Shown here piece by piece: positions 1-8,450 of a stretch of DNA of 64,000 nt (positions within the stretch are counted from its first letter, which is position 1; every line of letters begins with the position of its first letter). The position numbers and the translations under genes are program-made. Source of the stretch: Flavobacterium notoginsengisoli (GTDB lineage Bacteria > Bacteroidota > Bacteroidia > Flavobacteriales > Flavobacteriaceae); assembly GCF_014207905.1 (NCBI RefSeq), contig NZ_JACHLB010000007.1, positions 62,001 through 126,000 of the forward strand. The letters run 5' to 3'. The notes beneath the pieces were generated by a model. It searched no databases, was not told where the DNA came from, and saw nothing but the letters and a program-made list of their open reading frames with translations.

Positions 1-197
1 AAGTTTCTGTAAAAGGAAGCGATATGTGTGAAGTTTATAAATTCCTAACAGAAAAATCTAAAAATGGTTTGCAAGATTCTGAAGTTGAATGGAATTTTCA
101 AAAATATTTAATCAACGAAAAAGGAGAATTGGTTAAAGTGATTAAACCGAAAACTTTACCAACAGATCCAGAAATTATAAATTGGATTAAAAGTTAA
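1..197 (+). CDS. Glutathione peroxidase, C-terminal fragment
   Basis: This open frame enters from the left edge (codons start at base 3) and ends at TAA 195-197, so only the last 64 residues are visible. The segment has the glutathione peroxidase C-terminal signature: an EVEWNFQKYLI stretch, then a lysine/proline turn, and an ending in which a short helix closes the thioredoxin fold. Enzymes of this family reduce peroxides with thioredoxin or glutathione as donor. The catalytic Cys/Sec, Gln and N-terminal part lie outside the window, so activity cannot be judged. A clear terminator follows 24 bases after the stop. Confidence 0.8.
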   Translation, partial: VSVKGSDMCEVYKFLTEKSKNGLQDSEVEWNFQKYLINEKGELVKVIKPKTLPTDPEIINWIKS

Positions 198-220
198 ACT
201 GTAACTATCTAAACCCGAAA

Positions 221-261
221 AATCCACAAATTTGATTATTCAAGTTTGTGGATTTTTTTTT
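221..261 (+). terminator. Rho-independent terminator after glutathione peroxidase
   Basis: A perfect 10-bp stem (AATCCACAAA at 221-230 pairing with TTTGTGGATT at 245-254) has a 14-base loop and is followed by a T-run. It ends the glutathione peroxidase transcript. Confidence 0.85.
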
Positions 262-355
262 GAGGCTCAAAGAGGCAAAGTGACAAAGTTGCAAAGTTTT
301 TTAAAATTTATCCTTGCGAACTTTCGCGTAAATCATTGCGGTCTTTACGGTTAAT

Positions 356-853
356 TTATACCAAAATTAACTGCATAAAAACCAAATCTAGCCAATGATC
401 AAATTTGTATCCAACTTCACGAATTGTTCCGGTTGCAACAAAACCAAATTTTTCATGAAAAGCAATACTTCCCGCATTATCGGCGTCAATAGCGCCAATC
501 ATAACATGATAACCTTGTTCTTTCGCTAGACGAATTAATTCAGTTAAAAGTTTAGAACCAATTCCTTTTCCAATAATATTATCTACCACATAAACAGAAT
601 GCTCAACAGTGTATTGATACCCAATTTTTTCGCGAAACTGACCATAACTTCCAAAACCAACTACTTCACCATCTAAATCTGCAACGACAATCGGAAGATT
701 TTTAGCTGTTTTATCTTCAAACCATTTTTTTTGAACTTCTAAAGTCTGGATTTCGTAGCTGTAATTGGCAGTTGTATGCAAAATGGAGTGATTTACAATT
801 TCTAATATTTTTTGCAAATCGTTTTCAGTTGCTGGTCTTAAAATAATGCTCAT
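356..853 (-). CDS. GNAT acetyltransferase, phosphinothricin acetyltransferase-like
   Basis: This 165-residue protein is full length for a single-domain GNAT N-acetyltransferase. The start gives IILRPATENDL, the usual beta-1/alpha-1 opening of the fold. The acetyl-CoA motif is GKGIGSKLL (about residues 95-103), and the later GAIDADNAGSIAFHEKFGF segment followed by VGYKFDHWLD is characteristic of the Pat/Bar/YncA subgroup, which acetylates small amines such as methionine sulfone or phosphinothricin. The true substrate cannot be told. The gene starts 14 bases after the stop of the thioredoxin-like gene on the same strand, so the two are probably co-transcribed. Confidence 0.85.
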   Translation of the reverse strand: MSIILRPATENDLQKILEIVNHSILHTTANYSYEIQTLEVQKKWFEDKTAKNLPIVVADLDGEVVGFGSYGQFREKIGYQYTVEHSVYVVDNIIGKGIGSKLLTELIRLAKEQGYHVMIGAIDADNAGSIAFHEKFGFVATGTIREVGYKFDHWLDLVFMQLILV

Positions 854-867
854 TGGTAATTATTATA

Positions 868-2043
868 TTATTTTTTGTTTAGTTCTGTTAGTAGAATATC
901 GATTTCTTTAGAATCCCAACCCATTTCTTTTGCAATGGCTTTGGCATTTTTAGCATATTCTAAAGCTTTCTTTTTATCTTTTATTTTGTTGTAAAGTTTA
1001 GCTTCTAGTAAATTTCCGTCGTAAGAGTCATTTAATTCTAAAGAATGATTGACCCAAAAAATAGCTTTTTTAAGACTTTCAGTGTCATTAATATGTTTGA
1101 AATATGTATTTCCAATCTCTTTTAAGAAACTAGCATCATTCCAAACCAATTTTTGAGTGTCTTCAAGAGTCACTTTTTTATAAAAATCCCATTTTTCGGT
1201 TCTTTCAGCCAAAGTTAAATCATATTTAAAAACTAAAGAATCTGTTTTCTGTAAACGAATCGATTTGGCAACTTCCCTTTGTTTATAATAATTTATAGTA
1301 TCTAAATTGTCAACCAATGGGCGAAGTAATTCATTTACAATATTTTCAATCTTTTTGTCAATTCTATTTTGAGATGCAACAGCAGCAAATTCTTTTTGAT
1401 GCTGTAAAACAAATTGAAATTCTCTCGATTTTATATCTGTCACACCATTTGCAATAACTCTCCAGTTTAATTCGCTAATTAACTGTTTATCAGACTGCGT
1501 ATTTAGGTAAATATGCGTAGCTGGAGATAATTCTGTTCTGTCTTTTCCTTTTTTTAAAGTATTCAAATAAGTAAAGAATTTGTCCGAATTACTCGGATCT
1601 GCCATAAATTCTTTTTCTAAATAAGGCAATTGCATTTTTGGATTTAAAGAATATTGAAGCTCATTTAAAAAATCTGCTTTTTTCATTTCTCCTTTCAAAG
1701 CATAAATCAAATTTTCGTTCGAATCTAAAAACAAAAAAGTAGGCAACGATTTGGTTTTGAATTTATTCTTTAAAGCAATTCCTTCTTCCTTTTCAATGTT
1801 TTTATAAGTGCAGACAAAATTCTTATTTAAAAAATCTTTCACTGCTGAATCACTTAAAACTTCACTTTTCATCAAATTGCAATGCGGACACCAATCAGCA
1901 TATAGCATCACAAAAAGTGGTTTTGATTCTTTTTTAGCCGTTTCTAAAGCTGTTTTATACGGAATATCAATAGGAACAAATTGATTTTGAGAAATTGCGA
2001 CTTGAAAAATGATTGTAAAAATGGCTATAAATAAGAAACGCAT
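868..2043 (-). CDS. Secreted thioredoxin-family protein
   Basis: This is a 391-residue protein with an N-terminal signal peptide (about 1-19, hydrophobic, ending AISQ). A thioredoxin fold follows, with active-site C52-P-H-C55 in the context YADWCPHC; the cis-Pro loop is the later KSLPTFLFL. The roughly 240 residues after the domain are helical and charged and end in a TPR-like region near KAIFWVNHSLELN. Such proteins act outside the inner membrane as disulfide reductases or isomerases. It is the first gene of a two-gene minus-strand unit with the GNAT gene and is divergent from menD. The CPHC redox pair is intact. Confidence 0.8.
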   Translation of the reverse strand: MRFLFIAIFTIIFQVAISQNQFVPIDIPYKTALETAKKESKPLFVMLYADWCPHCNLMKSEVLSDSAVKDFLNKNFVCTYKNIEKEEGIALKNKFKTKSLPTFLFLDSNENLIYALKGEMKKADFLNELQYSLNPKMQLPYLEKEFMADPSNSDKFFTYLNTLKKGKDRTELSPATHIYLNTQSDKQLISELNWRVIANGVTDIKSREFQFVLQHQKEFAAVASQNRIDKKIENIVNELLRPLVDNLDTINYYKQREVAKSIRLQKTDSLVFKYDLTLAERTEKWDFYKKVTLEDTQKLVWNDASFLKEIGNTYFKHINDTESLKKAIFWVNHSLELNDSYDGNLLEAKLYNKIKDKKKALEYAKNAKAIAKEMGWDSKEIDILLTELNKK

Positions 2044-2149
2044 ATCGAGTTGGCTTTTAATAATTATTCGATTTTACAAATATATTTCCTTTTTTGCGAA
2101 AGAGCCTTAATATATTCCTAATTATAATTTAAATGAACTGCGAAGTTTG

Positions 2150-2157
2150 TAACTTTG
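2150..2157 (+). promoter_or_regulatory. Bacteroidota -7 box before menD
   Basis: TAACTTTG matches the Bacteroidota sigma consensus TAnnTTTG and lies 65 bases before the menD ATG. No convincing -33 TTG is present at the right distance. Confidence 0.45.
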
Positions 2158-2221
2158 TAAGCAACAAGAAGAAAATTTAGATTATCAATTTTCTCTCAAA
2201 AAAAAGTAATACACGACTAGA

Positions 2222-3883
2222 ATGATTTACCCCAAAATAGCGCTTGCACAAAGCATTATCGAAATTTTATCTGCCAAAGGGATTGTCAATATTATTATTT
2301 CTCCAGGATCTAGAAATGCTCCCTTAACTATCGGATTTGCTCAAAATTCTAATTTTAAATGTTATAGCATTGCAGATGAGCGTTGCGCCGCTTTTTTTGC
2401 TTTAGGAATTGCACAGCAAACTAAACAGCCAACTGCAATTGTTTGTACTTCTGGATCGGCTTTGCTGAATTATTATCCAGCTTTAGCGGAAGCGTTTTAC
2501 AGCCAAATTCCTTTAATTGTAATTTCTGCCGATAGACCGCAAAGTAAAATAGATATAGGTGATGGACAAACCATTCGTCAGGAAAATGTTTTTGCAAATC
2601 ATTCTGTTTTTAATGCTAATTTGACTGAAGATGCCTCAGAGGAAAATGATTTAAAAATCAATTTGGCTATCGAAACTGCGATTCGCTTAAAAGGTCCGGT
2701 ACATATTAATGCACCTTTTGAAGAGCCTTTGTATGAAACTACAGAAGAGCTTTCTGTAAAACCTAAAATTTGTCATACAGAAGTTGAGAACAGCTTAAAA
2801 ACAATCGAAAACAGAGAAGAATTTGTTTCAATTTGGAATAATGCAAAGCGAAAGTTAATTTTAGTTGGAGTAAACGAAGCTAATGTAATAGATAGGGAAA
2901 TTATCGAAAATCTAGCTTCAGATCCTTCAGTTGTTGTATTGACTGAAACAACTTCTAATTTGCATCATCCTAATTTTATTAATTCAATAGATACTTTAAT
3001 TACTCCATTTGATGATTCTGATTTTACGGCATTTAACCCAGAAGTTTTAGTGACTTTTGGTGGAATGGTAGTTTCAAAAAGAATTAAAGGTTTTTTAAGA
3101 AAATACAAACCTAAACAGCATTGGCATATAGATACTTTACGTGCTTATGATACATTTGGAGCATTGACTAAGCATTTTGAAATGAAACCAAATGACTTTT
3201 TTAAAGATTTGTTTTCAAAATCATCTTTTGCAGAAAGCGACTATTTCTCAAGCATTGATTCTGTTTACAAAGAAAGATTAGAAAAGAGAAAGGAATATTT
3301 AAGTCAAATTAATTTTTCAGATTTTAAAGTTTTTGAAAAAGTAATAGAATCTCTTCCTAAAAATAGCCAGCTTCAGATTAGTAATAGTTCAGCAATTCGT
3401 TATGCACAATTAATTGATATAGACGAATCAATTGAAGTTTTCTGTAACCGAGGAACTAGTGGTATTGATGGTAGTACTTCTACAGCTATTGGTGCAGCAG
3501 TCGGGAATGAAAAACAAAATGTATTTATTACAGGAGATATTAGTTTTCTATATGATAGCAATGCGCTTTGGAATGCTTATATTCCTAAAAACTTTAAAAT
3601 TATTCTGGTAAATAATGGAGGAGGAGGGATTTTCAGAATTCTTCCAGGACATGAAGAGAAACCTGTTTTTAATACTTATTTCGAAACTTCTCATCATTTA
3701 ACTGCTGAACATTTAGCAAAAATGTATAAGATGAATTATTTTGTTTCTAATGATGTTGATTCTCTTGAAAGTGGATTAAAATCGCTTTATGAAACGAATG
3801 ATGCTCCAGGTATTTTGGAGATTTTTACGCCTACATTGGTTAATGATCAGATTCTAAAACAGTATTTTAAATTTTTGAATTAA
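2222..3883 (+). CDS. menD: 2-succinyl-5-enolpyruvyl-6-hydroxy-3-cyclohexene-1-carboxylate synthase
   Basis: This is a 553-residue thiamine-diphosphate enzyme that condenses isochorismate with 2-oxoglutarate, an early committed step of menaquinone synthesis. Visible marks are the N-terminal SPGSRNAPL, DERCAAFFALG and CTSGSALLNYYPALAEA segments of the pyrimidine-binding domain. The ThDP motif GDISF...DSN is near residue 437, and the MenD-typical GGGGIFRILP lies at 466-475. Length is normal for the family. The other menaquinone genes menB, menA and menC lie 4-9 kb downstream on the same strand but are separated by unrelated genes. menE and menF are not in the window. Confidence 0.97.
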   Translation: MIYPKIALAQSIIEILSAKGIVNIIISPGSRNAPLTIGFAQNSNFKCYSIADERCAAFFALGIAQQTKQPTAIVCTSGSALLNYYPALAEAFYSQIPLIVISADRPQSKIDIGDGQTIRQENVFANHSVFNANLTEDASEENDLKINLAIETAIRLKGPVHINAPFEEPLYETTEELSVKPKICHTEVENSLKTIENREEFVSIWNNAKRKLILVGVNEANVIDREIIENLASDPSVVVLTETTSNLHHPNFINSIDTLITPFDDSDFTAFNPEVLVTFGGMVVSKRIKGFLRKYKPKQHWHIDTLRAYDTFGALTKHFEMKPNDFFKDLFSKSSFAESDYFSSIDSVYKERLEKRKEYLSQINFSDFKVFEKVIESLPKNSQLQISNSSAIRYAQLIDIDESIEVFCNRGTSGIDGSTSTAIGAAVGNEKQNVFITGDISFLYDSNALWNAYIPKNFKIILVNNGGGGIFRILPGHEEKPVFNTYFETSHHLTAEHLAKMYKMNYFVSNDVDSLESGLKSLYETNDAPGILEIFTPTLVNDQILKQYFKFLN

Positions 3884-3909
3884 TTTGAAAGAAAAATATT
3901 GTTAAAATT

Positions 3910-3940
3910 TTGTTTTACTTGTGCCTTTACTCTACATTTG
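3910..3940 (+). promoter_or_regulatory. Promoter of DUF2853 gene
   Basis: TTG at 3910-3912 and TACATTTG at 3933-3940 are separated by 20 bases, a textbook Bacteroidota -33/-7 pair. The ATG follows 32 bases after the -7 box, so this small gene is transcribed independently of menD. Confidence 0.75.
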
Positions 3941-3972
3941 GACTTTAATAAAGACCAAAAAAATGTATAGTT

Positions 3973-4314
3973 ATGAGCAAAAGAGAAGAATTAATTAAGA
4001 AGTATGCTTCAGATTTGAAGGAAAAATGTGGTGTGACTCCAAACATGGATTTATTGACAAAAGTTACAATTGGCTGTGGTCCTTCTATATACAACGATGA
4101 CGCGTCTGTTGTTGCTGGAACTCAAGAATCAGAATTAGAAACGGTTAAAAAGAACTTTTTAGTAAAAAAACTTGGTCTTAAAGACAGTCCTGAGTTGTTT
4201 GGAGCAATTCACGAAGTATTGGAAAAGTACGGAAAGTCTAATAAACACAAATATAGAGCAGTAGTCTATTATTTATTGACAGTGCATTTCAAGAAAGAAA
4301 GTGTTTACAAATAG
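3973..4314 (+). CDS. DUF2853 family protein
   Basis: This 113-residue soluble protein opens MSKREELIKKYASDLKEK and has the conserved GCGPSIYNDDA segment near residues 35-45. It ends in a helical region (KYRAVVYYLLTVHF). It matches the DUF2853 family as I know it from Proteobacteria and Bacteroidota; no function is established. It has its own promoter upstream and a strong terminator 8 bases after the stop, so it is a single-gene unit. Confidence 0.85.
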   Translation: MSKREELIKKYASDLKEKCGVTPNMDLLTKVTIGCGPSIYNDDASVVAGTQESELETVKKNFLVKKLGLKDSPELFGAIHEVLEKYGKSNKHKYRAVVYYLLTVHFKKESVYK

Positions 4315-4321
4315 AAAAAAT

Positions 4322-4352
4322 AAAAGCGCCTGTAAAGGCGCTTTTTGTTTTA
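4322..4352 (+). terminator. Bidirectional terminator between DUF2853 and M28 peptidase genes
   Basis: An 8-bp GC-rich stem (AAAGCGCC / GGCGCTTT) has a six-base loop and is followed by T5. It sits between convergent genes; the upstream A-run would give a weaker T-run for the minus strand. Confidence 0.85.
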
Positions 4353-4357
4353 TAATC

Positions 4358-5707
4358 TTATCGAATTGGAATCGGAAAAACAGGTAAACTTGCATGTCCG
4401 AAAGCATCTACTGCTTGTACTGCAAAGAAGTAATTGTCTTTAGAATATGGAATTTCAATTTGAGTTTCTTTGGTGAAAAATGTTTTTTCCCAATGAGAAG
4501 AGGCAGTTTCTCTCATCAAGATTTGATAACCGTATGGAGTTTTATTTTCCGGCGCTGACCAAATAAGTGTCGAAGAATTAGAAAGTTTTTTTACTTCGAT
4601 ACCTACATTTGTAGGTGCTTTTGGTGATGAAGCCAAATTTGCCAACGTAGCTAAGTTAGCACAAGTATTTTTTCTTAGATATTCAAAATCCATAAATTCG
4701 GGAAGATCGCCATAAACAACATTGTTTTCGGTTCTTAAATCTTGATGTTGGTGATCAAAATTTTCGTTCATTTCGCATAAACGAACTGCTGTAAATCCGT
4801 TTTGACTAAATGGTGTATGATCTCCACCGCGTAAAAAACGATCATTTCGATAAACCAATTTAACTGTTAACTGATCAACATATTGTTCTGTAGTGGTTTT
4901 AATGTAACGTGCTAATAATCTTGATGGACTGTCATTATCTCGACTTATCGCTTTTCGCATTTTTGCTTCTTCTTCAGTTTCTAAATACGGGATAGTTTCA
5001 CTAAAAACACGAACTTGAGTGTTGTCTCTTAAATTGGTTCCGCTAGACAAACTGTTTCCAATCATGTCGTTGTTAAGCATGGCTACGATATTCCAATTAG
5101 AAGCTTTTGCCTTTTCTGCAAGATAACGCGCGCCGACAAGTCCTTGCTCTTCGCCAGTAACAGCAACAAAAATAATGGTAGCAGAAAATGATCTTTTGCT
5201 CATTACTTTTGCCAATTCTATTAGAGCTGCAACCCCAGAACCATCATCATTAGCGCCAGGAGCATTCGATTTTGCATTCATTACATCTGTAACACGAGAA
5301 TCTAGATGGCCACTAATAATAAGAACACGATCATCCGTGGGATCTGTTCCTTTAAGAGTTGCCATTACATTTCCGATGTAGCTGTCTGTTGGAATTCTTT
5401 TTCCATCTGCTTTTGCAGTAAAATAATCAATTGTCGAAGTTAATCTTCCTCCAGATTCGAGAGCAGCTTTATCAAATTCACTTTTAACCCATTGCTGAGC
5501 AGCGCCCATTCCTTTTGTTTTACTTTTTGTATCGCTTAGCGTGTGTCTTGTGCCAAAAGAAACTAATTTATGAATTGTCGCTTCTAGATTTTCGGTTTTA
5601 ATTTCGCTAATCATTTTTCGTATTTCTGGATCTTCTGCAACTTGCGAAAGAGAAAGCTGTGTAAAAACTAAAAAAGAGAAAATGGAGTAAAAAATAGTCT
5701 TTTTCAT
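4358..5707 (-). CDS. Secreted M28-family zinc aminopeptidase
   Basis: This 449-residue exported peptidase has a signal peptide at about 1-22 (ending QLSLSQ). The M28 metal ligands are visible in order: H134 with D136 in SGHLDSR, D154 or D155 in GANDDGSG, the catalytic E-E pair at 186-187 in VTGEEQG, D214 in LNNDMIG, and the late His in GGDHTPF. Residues after about 360 form a fibronectin type III-like tail (ASSPKAPTNVGIEV... to VQAVDAFGHA) common in flavobacterial secreted enzymes. It should remove N-terminal amino acids from peptides outside the inner membrane. It is convergent with the DUF2853 gene. Confidence 0.9.
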   Translation of the reverse strand: MKKTIFYSIFSFLVFTQLSLSQVAEDPEIRKMISEIKTENLEATIHKLVSFGTRHTLSDTKSKTKGMGAAQQWVKSEFDKAALESGGRLTSTIDYFTAKADGKRIPTDSYIGNVMATLKGTDPTDDRVLIISGHLDSRVTDVMNAKSNAPGANDDGSGVAALIELAKVMSKRSFSATIIFVAVTGEEQGLVGARYLAEKAKASNWNIVAMLNNDMIGNSLSSGTNLRDNTQVRVFSETIPYLETEEEAKMRKAISRDNDSPSRLLARYIKTTTEQYVDQLTVKLVYRNDRFLRGGDHTPFSQNGFTAVRLCEMNENFDHQHQDLRTENNVVYGDLPEFMDFEYLRKNTCANLATLANLASSPKAPTNVGIEVKKLSNSSTLIWSAPENKTPYGYQILMRETASSHWEKTFFTKETQIEIPYSKDNYFFAVQAVDAFGHASLPVFPIPIR

Positions 5708-5790
5708 TGATTTGGGATAAATTATAGATATATTCCAAATTTAACTAAAAATTGATTAAAGCATAAAGTCTTTTTTATCTAAAACATTTT

Positions 5791-5822
5791 TTGTTTTACC
5801 ATTTTCAAACTTCGTACCTTTG
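5791..5822 (+). promoter_or_regulatory. Promoter of cvfB
   Basis: TTG at 5791-5793 and TACCTTTG at 5815-5822 are spaced by 21 bases. The ATG at 5868 follows 45 bases later. Confidence 0.75.
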
Positions 5823-5867
5823 CACCTCACAAACTTAGTTGTTTTATCAACTTAGAATATTTAGAAA

Positions 5868-6719
5868 ATGCTAGAAATAGGAAAATACAATACCCTAACT
5901 ATATTACGTGATACCAAAGTTGGTTTGTTTTTAGGAAATCCTGAAAGTGACCCAGAAGGAATTCATGATGTTTTGCTTCCAAATAAATACGTTCCAAAAG
6001 TATTTGAAATTGGAGAAGAACTGATTGTTTTTGTGTATTTGGATCACGAACAACGACCAGTTGCAACGACTTTAGTTCCTTATATTTTGCTGAATGAGTT
6101 TGCACTTTTAAGAGTAAATTACATAAATAATGTTGGAGCTTTTATGGATTGGGGAATGGAAAAAGATATTCTTGTTCCGTTTAAAGAACAGGCACGCCCA
6201 ATGGAAAAAGGAAAACGTTATTTGGTTTATTTATATATGGATAAACAGACTAATCGTTTAGTGGCTTCAAGTAAAACCAATCAGTTTCTGAGTAACGATC
6301 AATTGACAGTTGAAAAAGGAGAAGAAGTAGATTTGATTGTTTCTCATATTACAGATATGGGAATCAATGTAATTATAAATGAAAAACACAAAGGGCTTTT
6401 ATATAAAGACGAAGTTTACGATGATTCGATAAGAACTGGCCAGAGACTTCGTGGCTATATCAAAAATATTCGTCCAGATCATAAAATTGATGTAGCGCTT
6501 CAGGCACAAGGTTTTGAAAGTATTGAGCCAAATGCAGATAAAATCCTGAGCGAGTTGAGAGCTAGTAAAGGCTTTTTAAGATTAAATGATAATTCGCATC
6601 CAGAAGATATTAAGACTGTTTTGAAAATGAGTAAAAAATCATTTAAGAAAGCTATCGGATCTTTATATAAAGAAAAATTAATAGAGATAAAAGAAGACGG
6701 AATTTATTTGATTAATTAA
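5868..6719 (+). CDS. cvfB: CvfB-type S1 RNA-binding protein
   Basis: This 283-residue protein has the layout of the CvfB family: three successive S1-like beta-barrel domains (about 1-60, 65-140 and 145-215) and a C-terminal winged-helix (about 225-283). The MDWGMEKDILVPFKEQ segment is the family's most recognisable stretch, and MSKKSFKKAIGSLYKEKLIEI is the recognition part of the winged helix. In Staphylococcus and Streptococcus CvfB binds RNA and affects virulence-factor expression; the role here is unknown. The gene is monocistronic, with its own promoter and a hairpin/terminator pair downstream. Confidence 0.9.
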   Translation: MLEIGKYNTLTILRDTKVGLFLGNPESDPEGIHDVLLPNKYVPKVFEIGEELIVFVYLDHEQRPVATTLVPYILLNEFALLRVNYINNVGAFMDWGMEKDILVPFKEQARPMEKGKRYLVYLYMDKQTNRLVASSKTNQFLSNDQLTVEKGEEVDLIVSHITDMGINVIINEKHKGLLYKDEVYDDSIRTGQRLRGYIKNIRPDHKIDVALQAQGFESIEPNADKILSELRASKGFLRLNDNSHPEDIKTVLKMSKKSFKKAIGSLYKEKLIEIKEDGIYLIN

Positions 6720-6731
6720 ATACCAATATTA

Positions 6732-6790
6732 AAATTCCAAATTCCAAAATCTGATTGAACAAACAAAGTAAAATTGGAATTTGGAATTTC
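6732..6790. repeat. AATTCCAAATTCCAA inverted repeat
   Basis: Arms of about 16 bp (AAATTCCAAATTCCAA and its reverse complement) flank a roughly 25-base spacer, with a T-run after the right arm. The arms are themselves built from two tandem AAATTCC units. It lies 12 bases after cvfB and may serve as its terminator; the composition is that of a dispersed flavobacterial intergenic repeat. Confidence 0.7.
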
Positions 6791-6823
6791 ATTTTTTGAA
6801 GTTTACGAAGTTATTATAATACA

Positions 6824-6858
6824 AAAGGCTGCTCATTACAAGCAGCCTTTCGCTTTTT
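6824..6858 (+). terminator. Strong rho-independent terminator
   Basis: AAAGGCTGCT (6824-6833) pairs with AGCAGCCTTT (6841-6850) across a seven-base loop, followed by CGCTTTTT. It is a second terminator behind cvfB. Confidence 0.8.
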
Positions 6859-7512
6859 ATTCTAGTTTTAAAAAAAATTGTAATTAAAAAAAAACAGAAA
6901 TAAAATAATTCGAATCCCTCTTAGGATAATAGCTTTATAAATTTTAGAAACTATCCTTTGACGGTATGTCTTTTAAATAATTTGATGCATAAATTTTAAA
7001 AGCAAAAAGATAATTTCACGGCTTAATCCATTGGTTTATAAAATAACTTTTAGAAAGTGTGAATTAGTACTTTTTCTCTTTTTCGTTATCATTCATATAC
7101 TAATTATAGATACAATTCTAACTTTTAACCTTAGGTGTTACTTTTTTCTTTTTGAAGTTTCAACAAACACATAAATCATTTGCTCTTTATTTTGAGGTTT
7201 GTTACTTAAAACCCTAAAAAAATGAGCGACAAATTTTTTAAATTTTCTCAAAAAAATCATTTTTTAGGTTAATAAATCAGTGAAAGAAAATCAATCTAAA
7301 ATCAAATAAATAAAATGTATCTAGTTGATTTCTAGGGTGTAAAATTAATTATTATTTTTCTAAACTAATGTTAAAAAATGTTATTTTTTGTAAGTAAATA
7401 CCAATTGTTAACATTAGAGGTTAATTTCGTAAAGACTTAAGACAATTTGAGTAGGTAAAATTGTAAAAATGCCTTATTTTTACGCTATAATTATTAAAAC
7501 AAAAAAATCAAA
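6859..7512. other. Long gene-free leader before menB
   Basis: About 650 bases between the cvfB terminator and menB hold no open frame with coding character on either strand. The stretch is very AT-rich and contains no tRNA and no strong hairpin that I can see. Its length is unusual for this densely packed region, so an unrecognised small RNA or a long menB leader is possible but not shown. Confidence 0.4.
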
Positions 7513-8346
7513 ATGGATTGGATTACAGCCAGAGAATTTGAAGATATAACCTATAAAAAATGCAATGGAGTAGCGAGAATAGCCTTTAACAGACCAAATG
7601 TTAGAAATGCATTCCGTCCTAAAACTACTTCAGAATTATACCAAGCTTTTTACGATGCACAAGAAGACACTTCAATTGGAGTGGTTTTACTTTCTGCCGA
7701 AGGACCATCTACTAAAGATGGAGTTTATTCATTTTGCAGTGGTGGAGACCAAAATGCTCGTGGGCACCAAGGATATGTCGGAGATGATGGTCAGCATCGT
7801 TTAAATATTCTAGAAGTGCAACGATTAATTCGCTTTATGCCTAAAGTTGTAATAGCAGTTGTTCCAGGTTGGGCTGTTGGTGGCGGACATAGTTTGCACG
7901 TAGTATGCGATATGACGCTTGCAAGCAAAGAACATGCTATTTTTAAACAAACAGATGCTGATGTAACTAGTTTTGATGGCGGTTACGGATCAGCTTATTT
8001 GGCTAAAATGGTTGGTCAGAAAAAAGCTCGTGAAATTTTCTTTTTAGGTAGAAATTATTCAGCACAAGAAGCTTTCGAAATGGGAATGGTTAATGCGGTA
8101 ATTCCTCACGACGAGCTAGAAGCTACAGCTTACGAATGGGCGCAGGAAATTCTTCAGAAATCACCAACTTCTATTAAAATGCTAAAATTTGCCATGAACT
8201 TAACTGATGACGGAATGGTTGGTCAGCAAGTTTTTGCTGGAGAAGCAACTCGTTTGGCTTATATGACTGAAGAAGCAAAAGAAGGAAGAAATGCTTTCTT
8301 AGAAAAAAGAAAACCAAACTTCGGTGAAAATAAATGGTTGCCGTAA
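7513..8346 (+). CDS. menB: 1,4-dihydroxy-2-naphthoyl-CoA synthase
   Basis: This 277-residue crotonase-fold enzyme closes the second ring of the naphthoquinone (O-succinylbenzoyl-CoA to DHNA-CoA). The N-terminal ARIAFNRPNVRNAFRP, the SGGDQNARG loop, the oxyanion segment GWAVGGGHSLHVVCDMTLAS and the C-terminal FLEKRKPNF are all diagnostic of MenB rather than other enoyl-CoA hydratases. Length is typical. It is followed on the same strand by menA after a 104-base repeat-filled gap. The start ATG sits 7 bases after an A-run with no Shine-Dalgarno, as usual in this phylum. Confidence 0.97.
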   Translation: MDWITAREFEDITYKKCNGVARIAFNRPNVRNAFRPKTTSELYQAFYDAQEDTSIGVVLLSAEGPSTKDGVYSFCSGGDQNARGHQGYVGDDGQHRLNILEVQRLIRFMPKVVIAVVPGWAVGGGHSLHVVCDMTLASKEHAIFKQTDADVTSFDGGYGSAYLAKMVGQKKAREIFFLGRNYSAQEAFEMGMVNAVIPHDELEATAYEWAQEILQKSPTSIKMLKFAMNLTDDGMVGQQVFAGEATRLAYMTEEAKEGRNAFLEKRKPNFGENKWLP

Positions 8347-8348
8347 AT

Positions 8349-8447
8349 AATTTTAGATTTCTGATTTTAGATTTTAGATTTTTGAATCTTTAATTTTTAA
8401 TCAGAATATAAATAATCTAAAATCTACATTTTAAAATCTAAAATTAA
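8349..8447. repeat. AATCTAAAATC-type low-complexity inverted repeats
   Basis: The menB-menA gap is made of repeated TTTTAGATT units and their reverse complements (for example ATTTTAGATTTTAGATT near 8366-8382 against AATCTAAAATC near 8414 and 8435). It is a dispersed intergenic repeat typical of Flavobacterium and could fold into long imperfect stems between the two men genes. Confidence 0.65.
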
Positions 8448-8450
8448 AAT

